Numbered from the stretch's first letter, positions 7,219 to 15,571 are shown. The stretch: DNA of 64,000 bases from Silanimonas sp044377035 (GCF_044377035.1 NZ_JBILJW010000015.1:1-64000), one strand, 5' to 3'. The notes: generated by a model not told the origin, from the letters alone. A program made the numbers and translations.

Positions 7219-8814
7219 TCAGGCCGTCTCGGGTGTGCCCACCGGCGCGGCGGCGGCCGGTGCGCTGTGGCGGATCAGGTGGTCGAAGGCCGACAGCGCG
7301 GCCGTCGAACCACCACCCATCGCGACCACGATCTGCTTGTAGGGCTCGGTCGTCGCATCACCGGCGGCGAATACGCCCGCCAACGAGGTGTGGCCCTTGT
7401 CGTCGGTGACGATCTCGCCGCGCGGGGTGAGTTCGATCGCGCCCTTCAGCCACTCGGTGTTCGGCAGCAGGCCGATCTGCACGAAGACGCCTTCGAGGTC
7501 GACGCGCTTCAATTCCCCTGTGCCGCGGTCGGTGTACACGAGGCCGTTGACGCGCTGGCCGTCGCCCGTCACCTCGGTGGTCTGGGCGTTCGTGATCACC
7601 GCGACGTTCGGCAGCGAGCGCAGCTTGCGCTGCAGCACTTCGTCGGCGCGCAGCTTGGTGTCGAACTCCAGCAGGGTGACGTGCGCCACGAGGCCGGCGA
7701 GGTCTATGGCCGCCTCCACGCCGGAGTTGCCGCCACCGATCACCGCCACGCGCTTGCCCTTGAACAGCGGACCGTCGCAGTGCGGGCAGAAGGCCACGCC
7801 CTTGTTGCGGTAAAGATCTTCGCCCGGCACGTTCATGGTGCGCCAGCGGGCGCCGGTGGCGAGGATGACGGTCTTCGACTTCAGCGAGGCGCCGTTGGCG
7901 AGCTTCACCTCGACGAGGCCGTCGGTGCCGGCAGGCAGGAGCGCTTCCGCGCGCTGCAGGTTCATCAGGTCGACGCCGTTGGCGCGCACGTTGCGCTCCA
8001 GCTCGGCGGCGAGCTTCGGTCCCTCGGTCTCGGTCACGGCGACGAGGTTCTCGATGCCCATGGTGTCCATCACCTGGCCGCCGAAACGCTCGGCGGCGAT
8101 GCCGGTGCGGATGCCCTTGCGCGCGGCGTAGATGGCGGCGGCCGCGCCGGCCGGGCCACCGCCGACGATCAGCACGTCGAACGGCGCTTTCGTCTTGATG
8201 GCTTCGGCGGCGCGCGCCTCGGCGCCGGTGTCGAGCTTGGCGACGATCTGCGCCAGCTCCATCCGGCCCGAGCCGAAGGCTTCGCCGTTGAGGAACACGG
8301 CCGGCACGGCCATCACCTCGCGCGCCTCGACTTCGGCCTGGAACAGCGCGCCGTCGATGGCCGCGTGGGTGATGCGCGGGTTCAGCACGGCCATGAGGTT
8401 CAGGGCCTGCACCACGTCCGGGCAGTTGCCGCAGGACAGCGAGAAATAGCTCTCGAAGTGGAACTCGCCCTCGAGGCCCTTCACCGCGTCGATCAGCGCC
8501 TGCTCGACCTTCGGCGGGTAGCCGCTCACCTGCAGCAGGGCCAGCACCAGGGAGGTGAACTCGTGGCCGAGTGGGATGCCGGCGAAGCGCACGGCCACCG
8601 ACGCGTCGTCGGCGCGCTGGATCGCGAACGAGGGGGTGCGGGCATCGGCCGACTCGCGCAGCGTGATTTTCGGCGAGAGGGAAGCGACGGTCTCGAGCAG
8701 CGCGCGCAGCTCGGCGGAGGACTCGCTGCCATCGAGCGAGGCGACCAGTTCGATCGGGGCGACAAGGCGCTCGAGGTAGGCCGCGAGCTGGGTCTTCAGG
8801 GCGTCATCCAACAT
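7219..8814 (-). CDS. ahpF: Alkyl hydroperoxide reductase flavoprotein subunit F
   Basis: AhpF is the cytoplasmic NADH-dependent flavoprotein that reduces AhpC. The 531-residue product has the duplicated thioredoxin-like N-terminal domain with the redox pair in SLSCGNCPDV, followed by a thioredoxin-reductase-like part. That part shows the FAD motif VGGGPAGAAAAIYAARKG, the second redox pair AFCPHCDGPLF, the NADH motif VIGGGNSGVEAAIDLAG and the C-terminal FAAGDATTEPYKQI. The ATG at 8812-8814 has TTGGAG ten bases upstream; longer frames add only non-coding-like sequence. It lies 99 bases downstream of ahpC, with a strong hairpin in the gap. Confidence 0.96.
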   Translation of the reverse strand: MLDDALKTQLAAYLERLVAPIELVASLDGSESSAELRALLETVASLSPKITLRESADARTPSFAIQRADDASVAVRFAGIPLGHEFTSLVLALLQVSGYPPKVEQALIDAVKGLEGEFHFESYFSLSCGNCPDVVQALNLMAVLNPRITHAAIDGALFQAEVEAREVMAVPAVFLNGEAFGSGRMELAQIVAKLDTGAEARAAEAIKTKAPFDVLIVGGGPAGAAAAIYAARKGIRTGIAAERFGGQVMDTMGIENLVAVTETEGPKLAAELERNVRANGVDLMNLQRAEALLPAGTDGLVEVKLANGASLKSKTVILATGARWRTMNVPGEDLYRNKGVAFCPHCDGPLFKGKRVAVIGGGNSGVEAAIDLAGLVAHVTLLEFDTKLRADEVLQRKLRSLPNVAVITNAQTTEVTGDGQRVNGLVYTDRGTGELKRVDLEGVFVQIGLLPNTEWLKGAIELTPRGEIVTDDKGHTSLAGVFAAGDATTEPYKQIVVAMGGGSTAALSAFDHLIRHSAPAAAAPVGTPETA

Positions 8815-8868
8815 GGTGGACTCCAATTCCAGGTACTTGCCGAAGCCGCGCGCCGCGGCTTGGGCAAG

Positions 8869-8903
8869 CACCCGGGCCGCCGCGCGGGCGCGGCGACCGG
8901 GTG
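8869..8903 (-). promoter_or_regulatory. Strong stem-loop between ahpC and ahpF
   Basis: CACCCGG (8869-8875) pairs with CCGGGTG (8897-8903), and CGCCGCG (8878-8884) pairs with CGCGGCG (8889-8895), around a 4-base loop. A small internal loop joins the two stems. It starts just after the ahpC stop. Such a hairpin could stabilise ahpC mRNA or cause partial termination, giving more AhpC than AhpF. Confidence 0.5.
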
Positions 8904-8913
8904 GCCGTGCGGC

Positions 8914-9477
8914 TTAGATCTTGCCGACGAGGTCCAGCGACGGAGCGATCGTCTTGGCGCCGTCGTTCCACTTGGCCGGGCAGACCTGGCCCGGGTTCTT
9001 GGCGACGAACTGCGCGGCCTTCAGCTTGCGCAGCGTCTCCTTCATGTCACGCGCGATGGCGTTGTCGTGGATTTCGGCGGTCTTGATGACGCCTTCCGGG
9101 TTGATGACGAAGGTGCCGCGCAGGGCCAGGCCTTCTTCCTCGATGTGCACGCCGAAGGCGCGGGTCAGCGTGTGGGTCGGGTCGCCGACCAGCGGGAACT
9201 TGGCCTTGCCGACGGCCGGCGAGGTCTCGTGCCACACCTTGTGCGAGAAGTGGGTGTCGGTCGTGATGATGTAGACCTCGGCGCCCAGCTTCTGGAACTC
9301 GGCGTAGTTCTCGGCGGCGTCCTCGACTTCCGTCGGGCAGTTGAAGGTGAAGGCGGCCGGCATGAACACCAGCACCGACCACTCGCCCTTGAAGCTCTCT
9401 TCCGTCACCGGCACGAACTTGCCGTTGTGGAAGGCGGTGGTCTTGAACGTCGGGACGTGCGTATTGATCAGGGACAT
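8914..9477 (-). CDS. ahpC: Alkyl hydroperoxide reductase subunit C (2-Cys peroxiredoxin)
   Basis: AhpC reduces hydrogen peroxide, organic peroxides and peroxynitrite in the cytoplasm and is recycled by AhpF. The 187-residue product begins MSLINTHVPTFKTTAF. It has the peroxidatic Cys47 in PAAFTFNCPTEVED and the resolving Cys166 in PGQVCPAKW, at the positions and length usual for AhpC. The start at 9475-9477 has AGGAG (on the minus strand) just upstream, and the family N-terminus matches there. It is divergent from oxyR, with an OxyR site between, and is followed by ahpF. Confidence 0.97.
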   Translation of the reverse strand: MSLINTHVPTFKTTAFHNGKFVPVTEESFKGEWSVLVFMPAAFTFNCPTEVEDAAENYAEFQKLGAEVYIITTDTHFSHKVWHETSPAVGKAKFPLVGDPTHTLTRAFGVHIEEEGLALRGTFVINPEGVIKTAEIHDNAIARDMKETLRKLKAAQFVAKNPGQVCPAKWNDGAKTIAPSLDLVGKI

Positions 9478-9606
9478 GGTTGCAACTCCTGGTGGGGAAG
9501 GTCGGGTGGACAAGGGAAGTCGGCGAAGGGGGGGCCGCGCATCACTGGGGGAGATGGGGGCGGCGGCCACGGGGCGCAATGTAGCCGCACTGCACAAAAA
9601 GATGAA

Positions 9607-9643
9607 ATGAATTGAACGCATGGCTTTGATAGCTGTAGGCTAT
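9607..9643. promoter_or_regulatory. OxyR binding site and ahpC promoter region
   Basis: Four half sites with exact 7-base spacing are visible: ATGA (9607), GCAT (9618), ATAG (9629) and CTAT (9640). This follows the OxyR pattern ATAG-N7-CTAT-N7-ATAG-N7-CTAT; the right half is perfect and the left half keeps the conserved inner t and a. The site ends four bases before the oxyR ATG, which fits autoregulation. On the minus strand a -10-like TACATT lies at 9578-9583, so the site abuts the -35 position of the ahpC promoter, as expected for activation. Confidence 0.75.
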
Positions 9644-9647
9644 CTCC

Positions 9648-10577
9648 ATGAACCTCCGCGACCTCCGCTACCTGCTCGCCCTCGCCGACCACCGGCATTT
9701 CGGCCGCGCGGCCGAGGCCAGCCACGTCAGCCAGCCCACCCTGTCCACCCAGATCCGCAAGCTGGAGGACGAACTCGGCGTGGCCCTTGTGGAGCGCGCC
9801 CCACGCAAAGTGATGCTCACCGAGGCCGGCGCCGAGATCGCCCAGCGCGCGCGGAACGTCATCGCCGAAGTGGAGCAGATGCGCGAGATCGCCCGCCGCG
9901 CGCACGATCCGGAATCCGGCACCCTGCGCCTCGGCCTGTTCCCCACGCTCGGGCCCTACCTGCTGCCGCACGTCGTCGGCCCGCTGCGCGCGCGCTACCC
10001 CAAGCTCGAGCTCCTGCTCGTCGAGGAGAAGACGGAAGCCCTGATCGCCCGGCTGCGCGAGGGGCGCATCGACGCCGCGGTGCTCGCCCTGCCCGTCGAC
10101 GACGAGGGCCTCGAGCACGCGGTGCTGTTCGACGAACCCTTCGTTCTGGCCGTGCCGGAGAAGCACCCGCTGGCCACGCCGCGCGGCCGCAAGCGCGCGG
10201 CGCTCAGCCTGGACACACTGCAGCACGAGCACCTGCTGCTGCTCGAGGACGGCCACTGCCTGCGCGAGCAGGCCCTGGATGTCTGCCACCTCGCCGGCGC
10301 CAGCGAGAAGGACGGCTTCCGCGCCACCTCGCTGGAAACGCTGCGGCAGATGGTGGCCGCTGGAGTGGGCATGACCCTGTTGCCGGTGCTGGCGGTGAAG
10401 CCGCCGGTGCCGCCGCAGCCCAACTTGCGCCTGCTGCCCTTCGCGGCCCCGGCGCCCAAGCGCCGCATCGCCCTGTTCTGGCGCAAGAGTTCGGCCCGCG
10501 CGGCCTTCCTGCGCGGTTTCGCCGACGTGCTGGCGCGCCTGCCCGCTGAACTGTTGCGCCTCGAGGCACGCGAATGA
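9648..10577 (+). CDS. oxyR: Hydrogen-peroxide-sensing LysR-type regulator OxyR
   Basis: OxyR is a cytoplasmic transcription factor activated by peroxide through an intramolecular disulfide. The 309-residue product has the LysR winged helix (LRDLRYLLALADHRHFGRAA, then SQPTLSTQIRKLEDELG). The two redox cysteines are Cys204 and Cys213 in DGHCLREQALDVCHLAGA, nine residues apart as in E. coli Cys199 and Cys208. This separates it from ordinary LysR proteins. It diverges from ahpC over an OxyR site that reaches almost to its start codon. Its stop overlaps the start of the next gene (ATGA). Confidence 0.95.
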   Translation: MNLRDLRYLLALADHRHFGRAAEASHVSQPTLSTQIRKLEDELGVALVERAPRKVMLTEAGAEIAQRARNVIAEVEQMREIARRAHDPESGTLRLGLFPTLGPYLLPHVVGPLRARYPKLELLLVEEKTEALIARLREGRIDAAVLALPVDDEGLEHAVLFDEPFVLAVPEKHPLATPRGRKRAALSLDTLQHEHLLLLEDGHCLREQALDVCHLAGASEKDGFRATSLETLRQMVAAGVGMTLLPVLAVKPPVPPQPNLRLLPFAAPAPKRRIALFWRKSSARAAFLRGFADVLARLPAELLRLEARE

Positions 10578-11245
10578 GCGGGCTCTCCGCGGGTGGCTTG
10601 GGGCCCGTGCCCCGCGCCCTGCTCCTGGTGATGGCCGGCTGCGTCGCGTTCGGCTGGTGGCAGTCGCGGGCGCCATCGGTCGTGCCCGCGCGCGACCCGA
10701 GCGGCGCGCCGGCCGCCTGCGTGATGCCGCGGATCGGCCCCGCCCCGTCACCGGTGCAGCTGGGAACGCCGCCGTCGATGCCGCCGTTCGAGCTCGACGA
10801 GCACCGGGCCACGCCGCGCGCCGGTTTCGCCGTCGAAGCGACCGTGCTCGGCGTCGAGCGCTACCGCTTCGGCCGCGAGGCCGCGGTCTCACCGCTCGAC
10901 CTCGCGTTGGGCTGGGGCCCGATGTCCGATCCCGCCGTCTACGAGGCCCTCGACATCTCGCAGTCGGGCCGCTGGTACCACTACCGCTGGGGCCCGGAAG
11001 GACCGCCGCTGCCGCTGGAAACCATCATCACCAGCAGCAGCAACATGCACATGATCCCGGCCACGCCGGCCGTCGCGGAGCGCCTGGCCGACCTCGAGAC
11101 CGGCCGGCGCGTGCGCCTCACCGGCTGGCTGGTCGATATCGAAACGGCAGAGGGCTACCGCTGGTCGACCTCGCTGCGCCGCGACGACAGCGGCGACGGT
11201 GCCTGCGAGATCGTCTACGTCTGCGAAGTCGCCGCGTTGCCCTGA
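10574..11245 (+). CDS. Hypothetical protein, translationally coupled to oxyR
   Basis: I do not recognise this 223-residue protein. It starts with a hydrophobic segment (ALLLVMAGCVAFGWWQS, about residues 15-31) that is a signal anchor or an uncleaved signal, followed by a proline-rich linker. The soluble part has the blocks LDLALGWGPMSDPAV and SQSGRWYHYRW and ends with two cysteines in ACEIVYVCEV. The tryptophan-rich block looks like a conserved extracytoplasmic domain. Its ATG overlaps the oxyR stop by four bases, so it is probably made together with OxyR. Its 3' end overlaps the convergent EamA gene by 31 bases. Confidence 0.75.
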   Translation: MSGLSAGGLGPVPRALLLVMAGCVAFGWWQSRAPSVVPARDPSGAPAACVMPRIGPAPSPVQLGTPPSMPPFELDEHRATPRAGFAVEATVLGVERYRFGREAAVSPLDLALGWGPMSDPAVYEALDISQSGRWYHYRWGPEGPPLPLETIITSSSNMHMIPATPAVAERLADLETGRRVRLTGWLVDIETAEGYRWSTSLRRDDSGDGACEIVYVCEVAALP

Positions 11246-12117
11246 GCGGGCGCGGGCTTCAAGCCGGCGACGAAGATGCCGGCGAGCGACATGGCCACGC
11301 CGATCCACTCGTGCGTGGCGGTCGGGCGCGAGAACAGCAGCACATCGAACACGAAGGCCAGCAGCGGCTGAAGCAGCAGGAGCAGGCCCACGCTGGCCAC
11401 GCTGATGCGCGGCAGGGCGCGACCGATCAGCACCCAGCCGAGGCATTGGCCGATCAGCCCGAGGGCCAGCAGCGCGACGAGGCTGCGGGTGTCGGAAATG
11501 GCGAAGGACACCCCTTCGACCCACGCGGCAAGACCGAGGATCACCGCGCATTGCAGCGTCGAGACGACGAGGATCGGCTCGGCGGCCATGGGTGCCTCGC
11601 GCTGGCTGCGCTTCAGGCCGAGGTTGTAGGCGGCGTAGGCGATGCCCGTGGCGAAACCGAGCCATACGCCCGCCTTCGACTCGGCGGCCAAGGTCGACCA
11701 ACCATCGCCAAGGATCAGCGCGAGCCCACCGAAGGCCAGCGCGACGCCGAGCGCGAAGCGCGCATGCAGGCGCTCGCCGAAGAACAGCACGCTCGCAGCC
11801 ACCATGAAGAACACCTGCGTGTTCGCCAGCAGCGTCGCCAGCCCCGGACCGATGGCATGGATGCTGCGATGCCAGAGCCAGAGATCGGCGGCGAAAGCAA
11901 AGGCTGGCCACAGGCAGAACGCCCAGGCGCGGGCGGGGACGTGGCGCCAGCGCTTCAGCGCGAACAGCACGAGCGCCAGCATCGAACCGCCGAAGGCCAT
12001 GCGCCAGAAGCCGGCCACCGTGGGCGGCACGTCGGCGAAACGCACCAGGACGCCGGTCAGGCTGATCAGGCTCGCACCGCCGGCCATGGCCAGCAGCGCA
12101 CCCCGGTCAGAGTGCAT
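11215..12117 (-). CDS. EamA-family (DMT superfamily) membrane transporter
   Basis: This 300-residue inner-membrane protein has ten hydrophobic segments arranged as two EamA repeats, the pattern of drug/metabolite exporters. The first repeat runs from SLTGVLVRFADVPP to about residue 140 (FGGLALILGDGW). The second starts at VWLGFATGIAYAAYN and ends with WIGVAMSLAGIFVAG. The substrate cannot be read from sequence. The ATG at 12115-12117 was chosen because it precedes the first helix directly; it overlaps the end of the GST-like gene by 11 bases, so the two are probably co-translated. Confidence 0.85.
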   Translation of the reverse strand: MHSDRGALLAMAGGASLISLTGVLVRFADVPPTVAGFWRMAFGGSMLALVLFALKRWRHVPARAWAFCLWPAFAFAADLWLWHRSIHAIGPGLATLLANTQVFFMVAASVLFFGERLHARFALGVALAFGGLALILGDGWSTLAAESKAGVWLGFATGIAYAAYNLGLKRSQREAPMAAEPILVVSTLQCAVILGLAAWVEGVSFAISDTRSLVALLALGLIGQCLGWVLIGRALPRISVASVGLLLLLQPLLAFVFDVLLFSRPTATHEWIGVAMSLAGIFVAGLKPAPAQGNAATSQT

Positions 12118-12748
12118 CGTCGCCCAGGCGCTCGGTCTCGGCTTCAGCCGCCGCTTGCCATTCGCGCATCGCCGGCAACGCGAACAGCGCCTCGCTGTAG
12201 TGCCTCGCGTTGTCGTCCAGCACCACGCCGTAGCCACGGAAGCGGATGGCGACCGGCGCGAACATCGCATCGACGATGCCGAAGCTCCCCAACAGGAACG
12301 GACCGTCGGCGCGACGACGCAACTCGCGCCAGAGCGTGAGCACGCGACGGATGTCGGCCTCGGCGTCGGCCTTCCAGCGGTAGGCGTTCGGCTTGCGCCG
12401 GCAGTTCATCGGCAGCTGCGCACGCAGCGGCGCGAAGCCGGAGTGCATCTCCGCAGCGGCGCAGCGCGCGAGGTAGCGCAGCGAAGGATCCGACGGCCAG
12501 CCCCGACCGTCGAGGAAGGTCTCGTTGACGTACTCGCAGATGGCCAGCGAATCCCAGACGACGCGGGCGCCGTCATGCAGCACCGGCACGCGGCCCGTGG
12601 GCGAGTAATCGGGGATGCGCTGCTGGAACTCGGGCGTGTCGAGCGGCAGGCGGACCTCGTCGAAGGGCACTTCGAAATGGCGCAGCAGCAGCCAGGGCCG
12701 CAGCGACCACGAGGAGTAGTTCTTGTTGCCGATGACGAGCCGGAGCAT
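12107..12748 (-). CDS. Glutathione S-transferase family protein
   Basis: This 213-residue cytoplasmic protein has a thioredoxin-like N-terminal domain (LRLVIGNKNYSSWSLRPWLL, with the YSSWS catalytic block) and the conserved TGRVPVLHDGARVVWDSLAI that binds glutathione. A helical C-terminal domain follows, with FLLGSFGIVDAMFAPVA matching the GST capping-box region. It resembles the bacterial GST group with serine rather than tyrosine catalysis. The substrate is unknown. It is transcribed with the EamA gene downstream and lies 3 bases after the 7TMR-DISM sensor gene, so all three may form one unit. Confidence 0.88.
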   Translation of the reverse strand: MLRLVIGNKNYSSWSLRPWLLLRHFEVPFDEVRLPLDTPEFQQRIPDYSPTGRVPVLHDGARVVWDSLAICEYVNETFLDGRGWPSDPSLRYLARCAAAEMHSGFAPLRAQLPMNCRRKPNAYRWKADAEADIRRVLTLWRELRRRADGPFLLGSFGIVDAMFAPVAIRFRGYGVVLDDNARHYSEALFALPAMREWQAAAEAETERLGDDAL

Positions 12749-12751
12749 GCC

Positions 12752-14956
12752 TCAGTGTAGCGCCGGCACGACGGCCTGGACGGCCTGTGCGCCGGGCACG
12801 CGGGCCCGATTGAGCGCTTCACCCGCGCGTTCGATCATGGGGCGAGGCACGCGCTCACCGACCACGATCGCCCCGATGCCGATCACCCACTCGGCCACCA
12901 TCGGGCGGATGCCCGCGGGCGCGAGCCCCGACACCGGCGCGGCGGCCGGCGACAGCCGCTGATGCAGGATTTCGGCGAAGGCCCTCGCGGCGGGCACGTC
13001 GAGGCCCGGAAGGACCATCCACAGTTCGTCGGGCCCCGGCCGGCCCAGCAGGTGGGACGGCAGCGCATCGAGCACCTCGAGGGCGCCGATCAGCGCCTTG
13101 GCGCGCCCCTCGAACCCGCCCTCGCCCGCCAGCGGGATGCGCAGCAGGGCGATCGGCTCGTTGTTGTCGCGGCAGCGTTCGAACGCCGTGCGCAGGTCGC
13201 GCTGCAGGGCCTCGGCGTTCAGCACCTCGAGCACGGGGTCGAGGTCGGCGCGGATCGCGGCCTCGCGCTCATCGAGCGCACTGGCGGCGATCCGACGCGC
13301 CGAAGCCACCATCATCTCGATGCGGGCGAGTTCGTCCGGCTCGAAGCCACGGCCGCGACGCTCGACGAACAGGGCCGTCCAACCGCGCTCGGTGACGAGG
13401 TACGGCACCATCGCCACCTGGCTCGGGCCATCGATGCCCATCGGCAGGACAAGCTGCTGCGGGGTGCCGAGGCGGAGCAGCGAGCGCAGCACGCGGGCCC
13501 GATCGCGCAGCAGCATCGCGTAGACCGATTCGGTTTCCCCCGGCTCGGCGATGATCGTGTCCTCGCCGTGCAGGGAGGAACGCGCCACGGCGACGGAGCG
13601 CGCTTCCAGCAGCGGCTTCAGCGTCTCGATGAGCCGGCGTGCCACCACCCAGTCCGCCTCCGCCCCGCCGCCGTAGCGCAGCGCCGCGTCGATGGCCGCG
13701 ACCATCTTCGCTTCGGCGCGCGACCATCGCTCCTCGACCGGGACCTCGGGCTCCGGGGCGGCGACTTTCGGCGCCTCCACCGGGAGGTCACGCATCCACG
13801 GCAACAGGACCAGCGCGAACATCAAGGTGGCGATGAGCAACTGGTAGCCGTAAAGCGCCAGTGCGGAGGCCGGCACGGCGCCACCGGCGGCCAGCGCGCG
13901 CACCACCAGCGCCGCGATCAGCAGCACCATCAGGGTGATCGGCACCGAGCGGAGGCGGCGGCGGTCCAGCGCGAACGCCACCAGCACGAGCAGCCAAGCC
14001 TGCGACCAGACGAGCTCCGCCACACGCCTCAGCAGGTCGGCGTATTCCGGCGGCACGCGCGTACCGGCGAAGGCCAGGAGGATCAGCACGAGACCGACGC
14101 GGTGGTACCAGTGCGCCAGCGTCGCCGAGTTCGCCTTCAGCCCGGACTGGCGGCGCGCGACGATCAGCAGGGCCCCCGCGAGCAGGATGGTGACCGCGTA
14201 GACGAGCCCGCCGGCCAACCAGGGATCGAGCACCGCACGCAGCGGGAGCGGCAGGTGGTCGTTGATCAGGGCGATGGCCATCGCGGAGACGGCGGTCAGC
14301 GCGGCCATACTCCATCCGCCGGCACCGGAACGCCGCACGGCCGGGACCATGCACAGCGCCAGCGACACCAGCAGGACGCCGTAGACGAGCGCGAACAGGC
14401 GCAGCGCGGCCGCCTCGCGCTCGGCGAGCGCCCGGCCGTCGATCAGCTGCGGCCGCAGGTCGGCATCGACATTTCCTTCCACGCGCACGTACAGGGCCAC
14501 GTCGCCCACGACTGCGTCGGGCAGCGGCAGCACGAAGCCGTCGGGCCAGCGCGCATCCCAGGTGCCGAGGCGGAAGTAGCGGCTCTCCGCCACCTCGCGG
14601 TCCGGCGCGCCCGGCAACAGGACGGCCACGCGGTCCACCGGCGCGCGTTCGAGGCGAACGTACCAGCGCTCGCCGGCCTCGCGCGGCGGCACGTTGGCCT
14701 GCAAGCGCAACCACACGATGCGGTCCGCGCGCGGGGAGGCCTGCACCGAACCGTCGAGCGCCGGGAAGAACCCGGGCTGGTAGCGCCCGCTGAGGATGTC
14801 GGCCAGGGGCACGTCGTTGGGCGCCGCCGTCGACGCGACCTGCAGTGGCACGCTGCTGCGCGCCAGATCCACGCGCATGGCCGGCGCCACCGCCACCGCC
14901 GCGAGCAGCAGCAGGGCAATGGCGGCCAAGGCCAGGGTGGTCAGGCGCACATGCAT
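12752..14956 (-). CDS. 7TMR-DISM membrane sensor with degenerate GGDEF domain
   Basis: This 734-residue inner-membrane protein has a signal sequence (about residues 5-27) and a periplasmic 7TMR-DISM extracellular domain (about 35-180, with WLRLQANVPPREAGERWYVRL). Seven hydrophobic helices follow (about 187-400), then a GAF-like region and a C-terminal domain with the GGDEF fold. The signature reads GPDEL in LLGRPGPDELWMVLPG instead of GGDEF. The first metal-binding aspartate block is LLRIPLAGEG, without aspartate. It is therefore very unlikely to make c-di-GMP and may act as a receptor or partner domain. The ligand is unknown. Confidence 0.8.
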   Translation of the reverse strand: MHVRLTTLALAAIALLLLAAVAVAPAMRVDLARSSVPLQVASTAAPNDVPLADILSGRYQPGFFPALDGSVQASPRADRIVWLRLQANVPPREAGERWYVRLERAPVDRVAVLLPGAPDREVAESRYFRLGTWDARWPDGFVLPLPDAVVGDVALYVRVEGNVDADLRPQLIDGRALAEREAAALRLFALVYGVLLVSLALCMVPAVRRSGAGGWSMAALTAVSAMAIALINDHLPLPLRAVLDPWLAGGLVYAVTILLAGALLIVARRQSGLKANSATLAHWYHRVGLVLILLAFAGTRVPPEYADLLRRVAELVWSQAWLLVLVAFALDRRRLRSVPITLMVLLIAALVVRALAAGGAVPASALALYGYQLLIATLMFALVLLPWMRDLPVEAPKVAAPEPEVPVEERWSRAEAKMVAAIDAALRYGGGAEADWVVARRLIETLKPLLEARSVAVARSSLHGEDTIIAEPGETESVYAMLLRDRARVLRSLLRLGTPQQLVLPMGIDGPSQVAMVPYLVTERGWTALFVERRGRGFEPDELARIEMMVASARRIAASALDEREAAIRADLDPVLEVLNAEALQRDLRTAFERCRDNNEPIALLRIPLAGEGGFEGRAKALIGALEVLDALPSHLLGRPGPDELWMVLPGLDVPAARAFAEILHQRLSPAAAPVSGLAPAGIRPMVAEWVIGIGAIVVGERVPRPMIERAGEALNRARVPGAQAVQAVVPALH

Positions 14957-15138
14957 GCGGGGCGGGAGCGGGCGGAGAGGACCCCCACTCTAGCGGAAGG
15001 ACCGCCACCTTTGACGGTTTTTGACAGAGTGCCCCGGCCGCCCCCACCCGGCGGCGGCCCCTCGCCTTTGACAGAAAGTGACTCCCCATCACGCGGCGAA
15101 TACGCGACGATCGGGGCTCCCAACCGAGGAGTCCCCGC

Positions 15139-15489
15139 GTGAAGTCCACCCTCTCCGCCCTCCGCACCACGATCCTCCTGGTCGTGCTCACCCTCACCGG
15201 CCTGGCCAGCGGCACGGCGAGCGCCCAGGAAGACCGCCGGGTCCGCATCATCAACGAGACGAGCCACACCATCGTCCGGTTCTTCGGCTCGAATGCCGGC
15301 ACCACCGACTGGGAAGAAGACATCCTCGGCGACAAGGTGCTGGAGCCGGGCCAGTCGGTCATGGTCAATTTCGACGACGGTACGGGCTACTGCAAGTTCG
15401 ACTTCAAGGCCGAGTTCGATGACGGCGACGAAGTGGTCAAGAACGGCATCGACGTCTGCGAGATCTCCAGCTTCCGCTTCACCGAGTAA
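15139..15489 (+). CDS. Small secreted protein with two cysteines
   Basis: This 116-residue protein has a clear signal peptide (MKSTLSALRTTILLVVLTL, cleaved after TASAQ at about residue 30). The mature part starts VRIINETSHTIVRFFGSNAG and has TDWEEDILGDKVLEPGQSV. Two cysteines (GYCKFDF and DVCEISSF) probably form a disulfide in the periplasm. Related proteins with an 'N-x-T-x-x-I ... W-x-x-D-x-L-G' layout occur in proteobacteria without known function. The start is a GTG with GAGGAG seven bases upstream. It is followed by a GC-rich palindrome and glnS. Confidence 0.8.
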   Translation: MKSTLSALRTTILLVVLTLTGLASGTASAQEDRRVRIINETSHTIVRFFGSNAGTTDWEEDILGDKVLEPGQSVMVNFDDGTGYCKFDFKAEFDDGDEVVKNGIDVCEISSFRFTE

Positions 15490-15496
15490 GGCGTCC

Positions 15497-15514
15497 CGCC
15501 CCCGCGCGGGGGCG
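15497..15514 (+). terminator. GC-rich palindrome after the small secreted gene
   Basis: CGCCCCCGCGCGGGGGCG is a perfect 18-base palindrome, eight bases after the stop codon. It would fold into a short, very stable hairpin. There is no T run behind it, so its role as a terminator is uncertain. Confidence 0.35.
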
Positions 15515-15530
15515 ACGAGGTGCCCGGCGG

Positions 15531-15540
15531 GGTAGACTTC
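15531..15540 (+). promoter_or_regulatory. Likely -10 element of glnS
   Basis: GGTAGACTTC carries the hexamer TAGACT, 33 bases before the glnS ATG. The same ten-base string appears upstream of tRNA-Lys, and a near copy precedes the secreted gene at 46604, which supports it as a promoter element. No clear -35 hexamer is seen. Confidence 0.4.
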
Positions 15541-15571
15541 GCGGTCTGCCCCGTTTCCGTTTCAAGGCGCC

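Noticed and set aside
6766..9615. A plus-strand open frame of about 950 codons opposite ahpF and ahpC
   Set aside because: It has no ribosome site or domain and mirrors the codon bias of two certain genes on the other strand.
14957..15138. Two TTGACA-like strings before the small secreted gene
   Set aside because: Neither has a -10 hexamer at a suitable distance, so no promoter was called.
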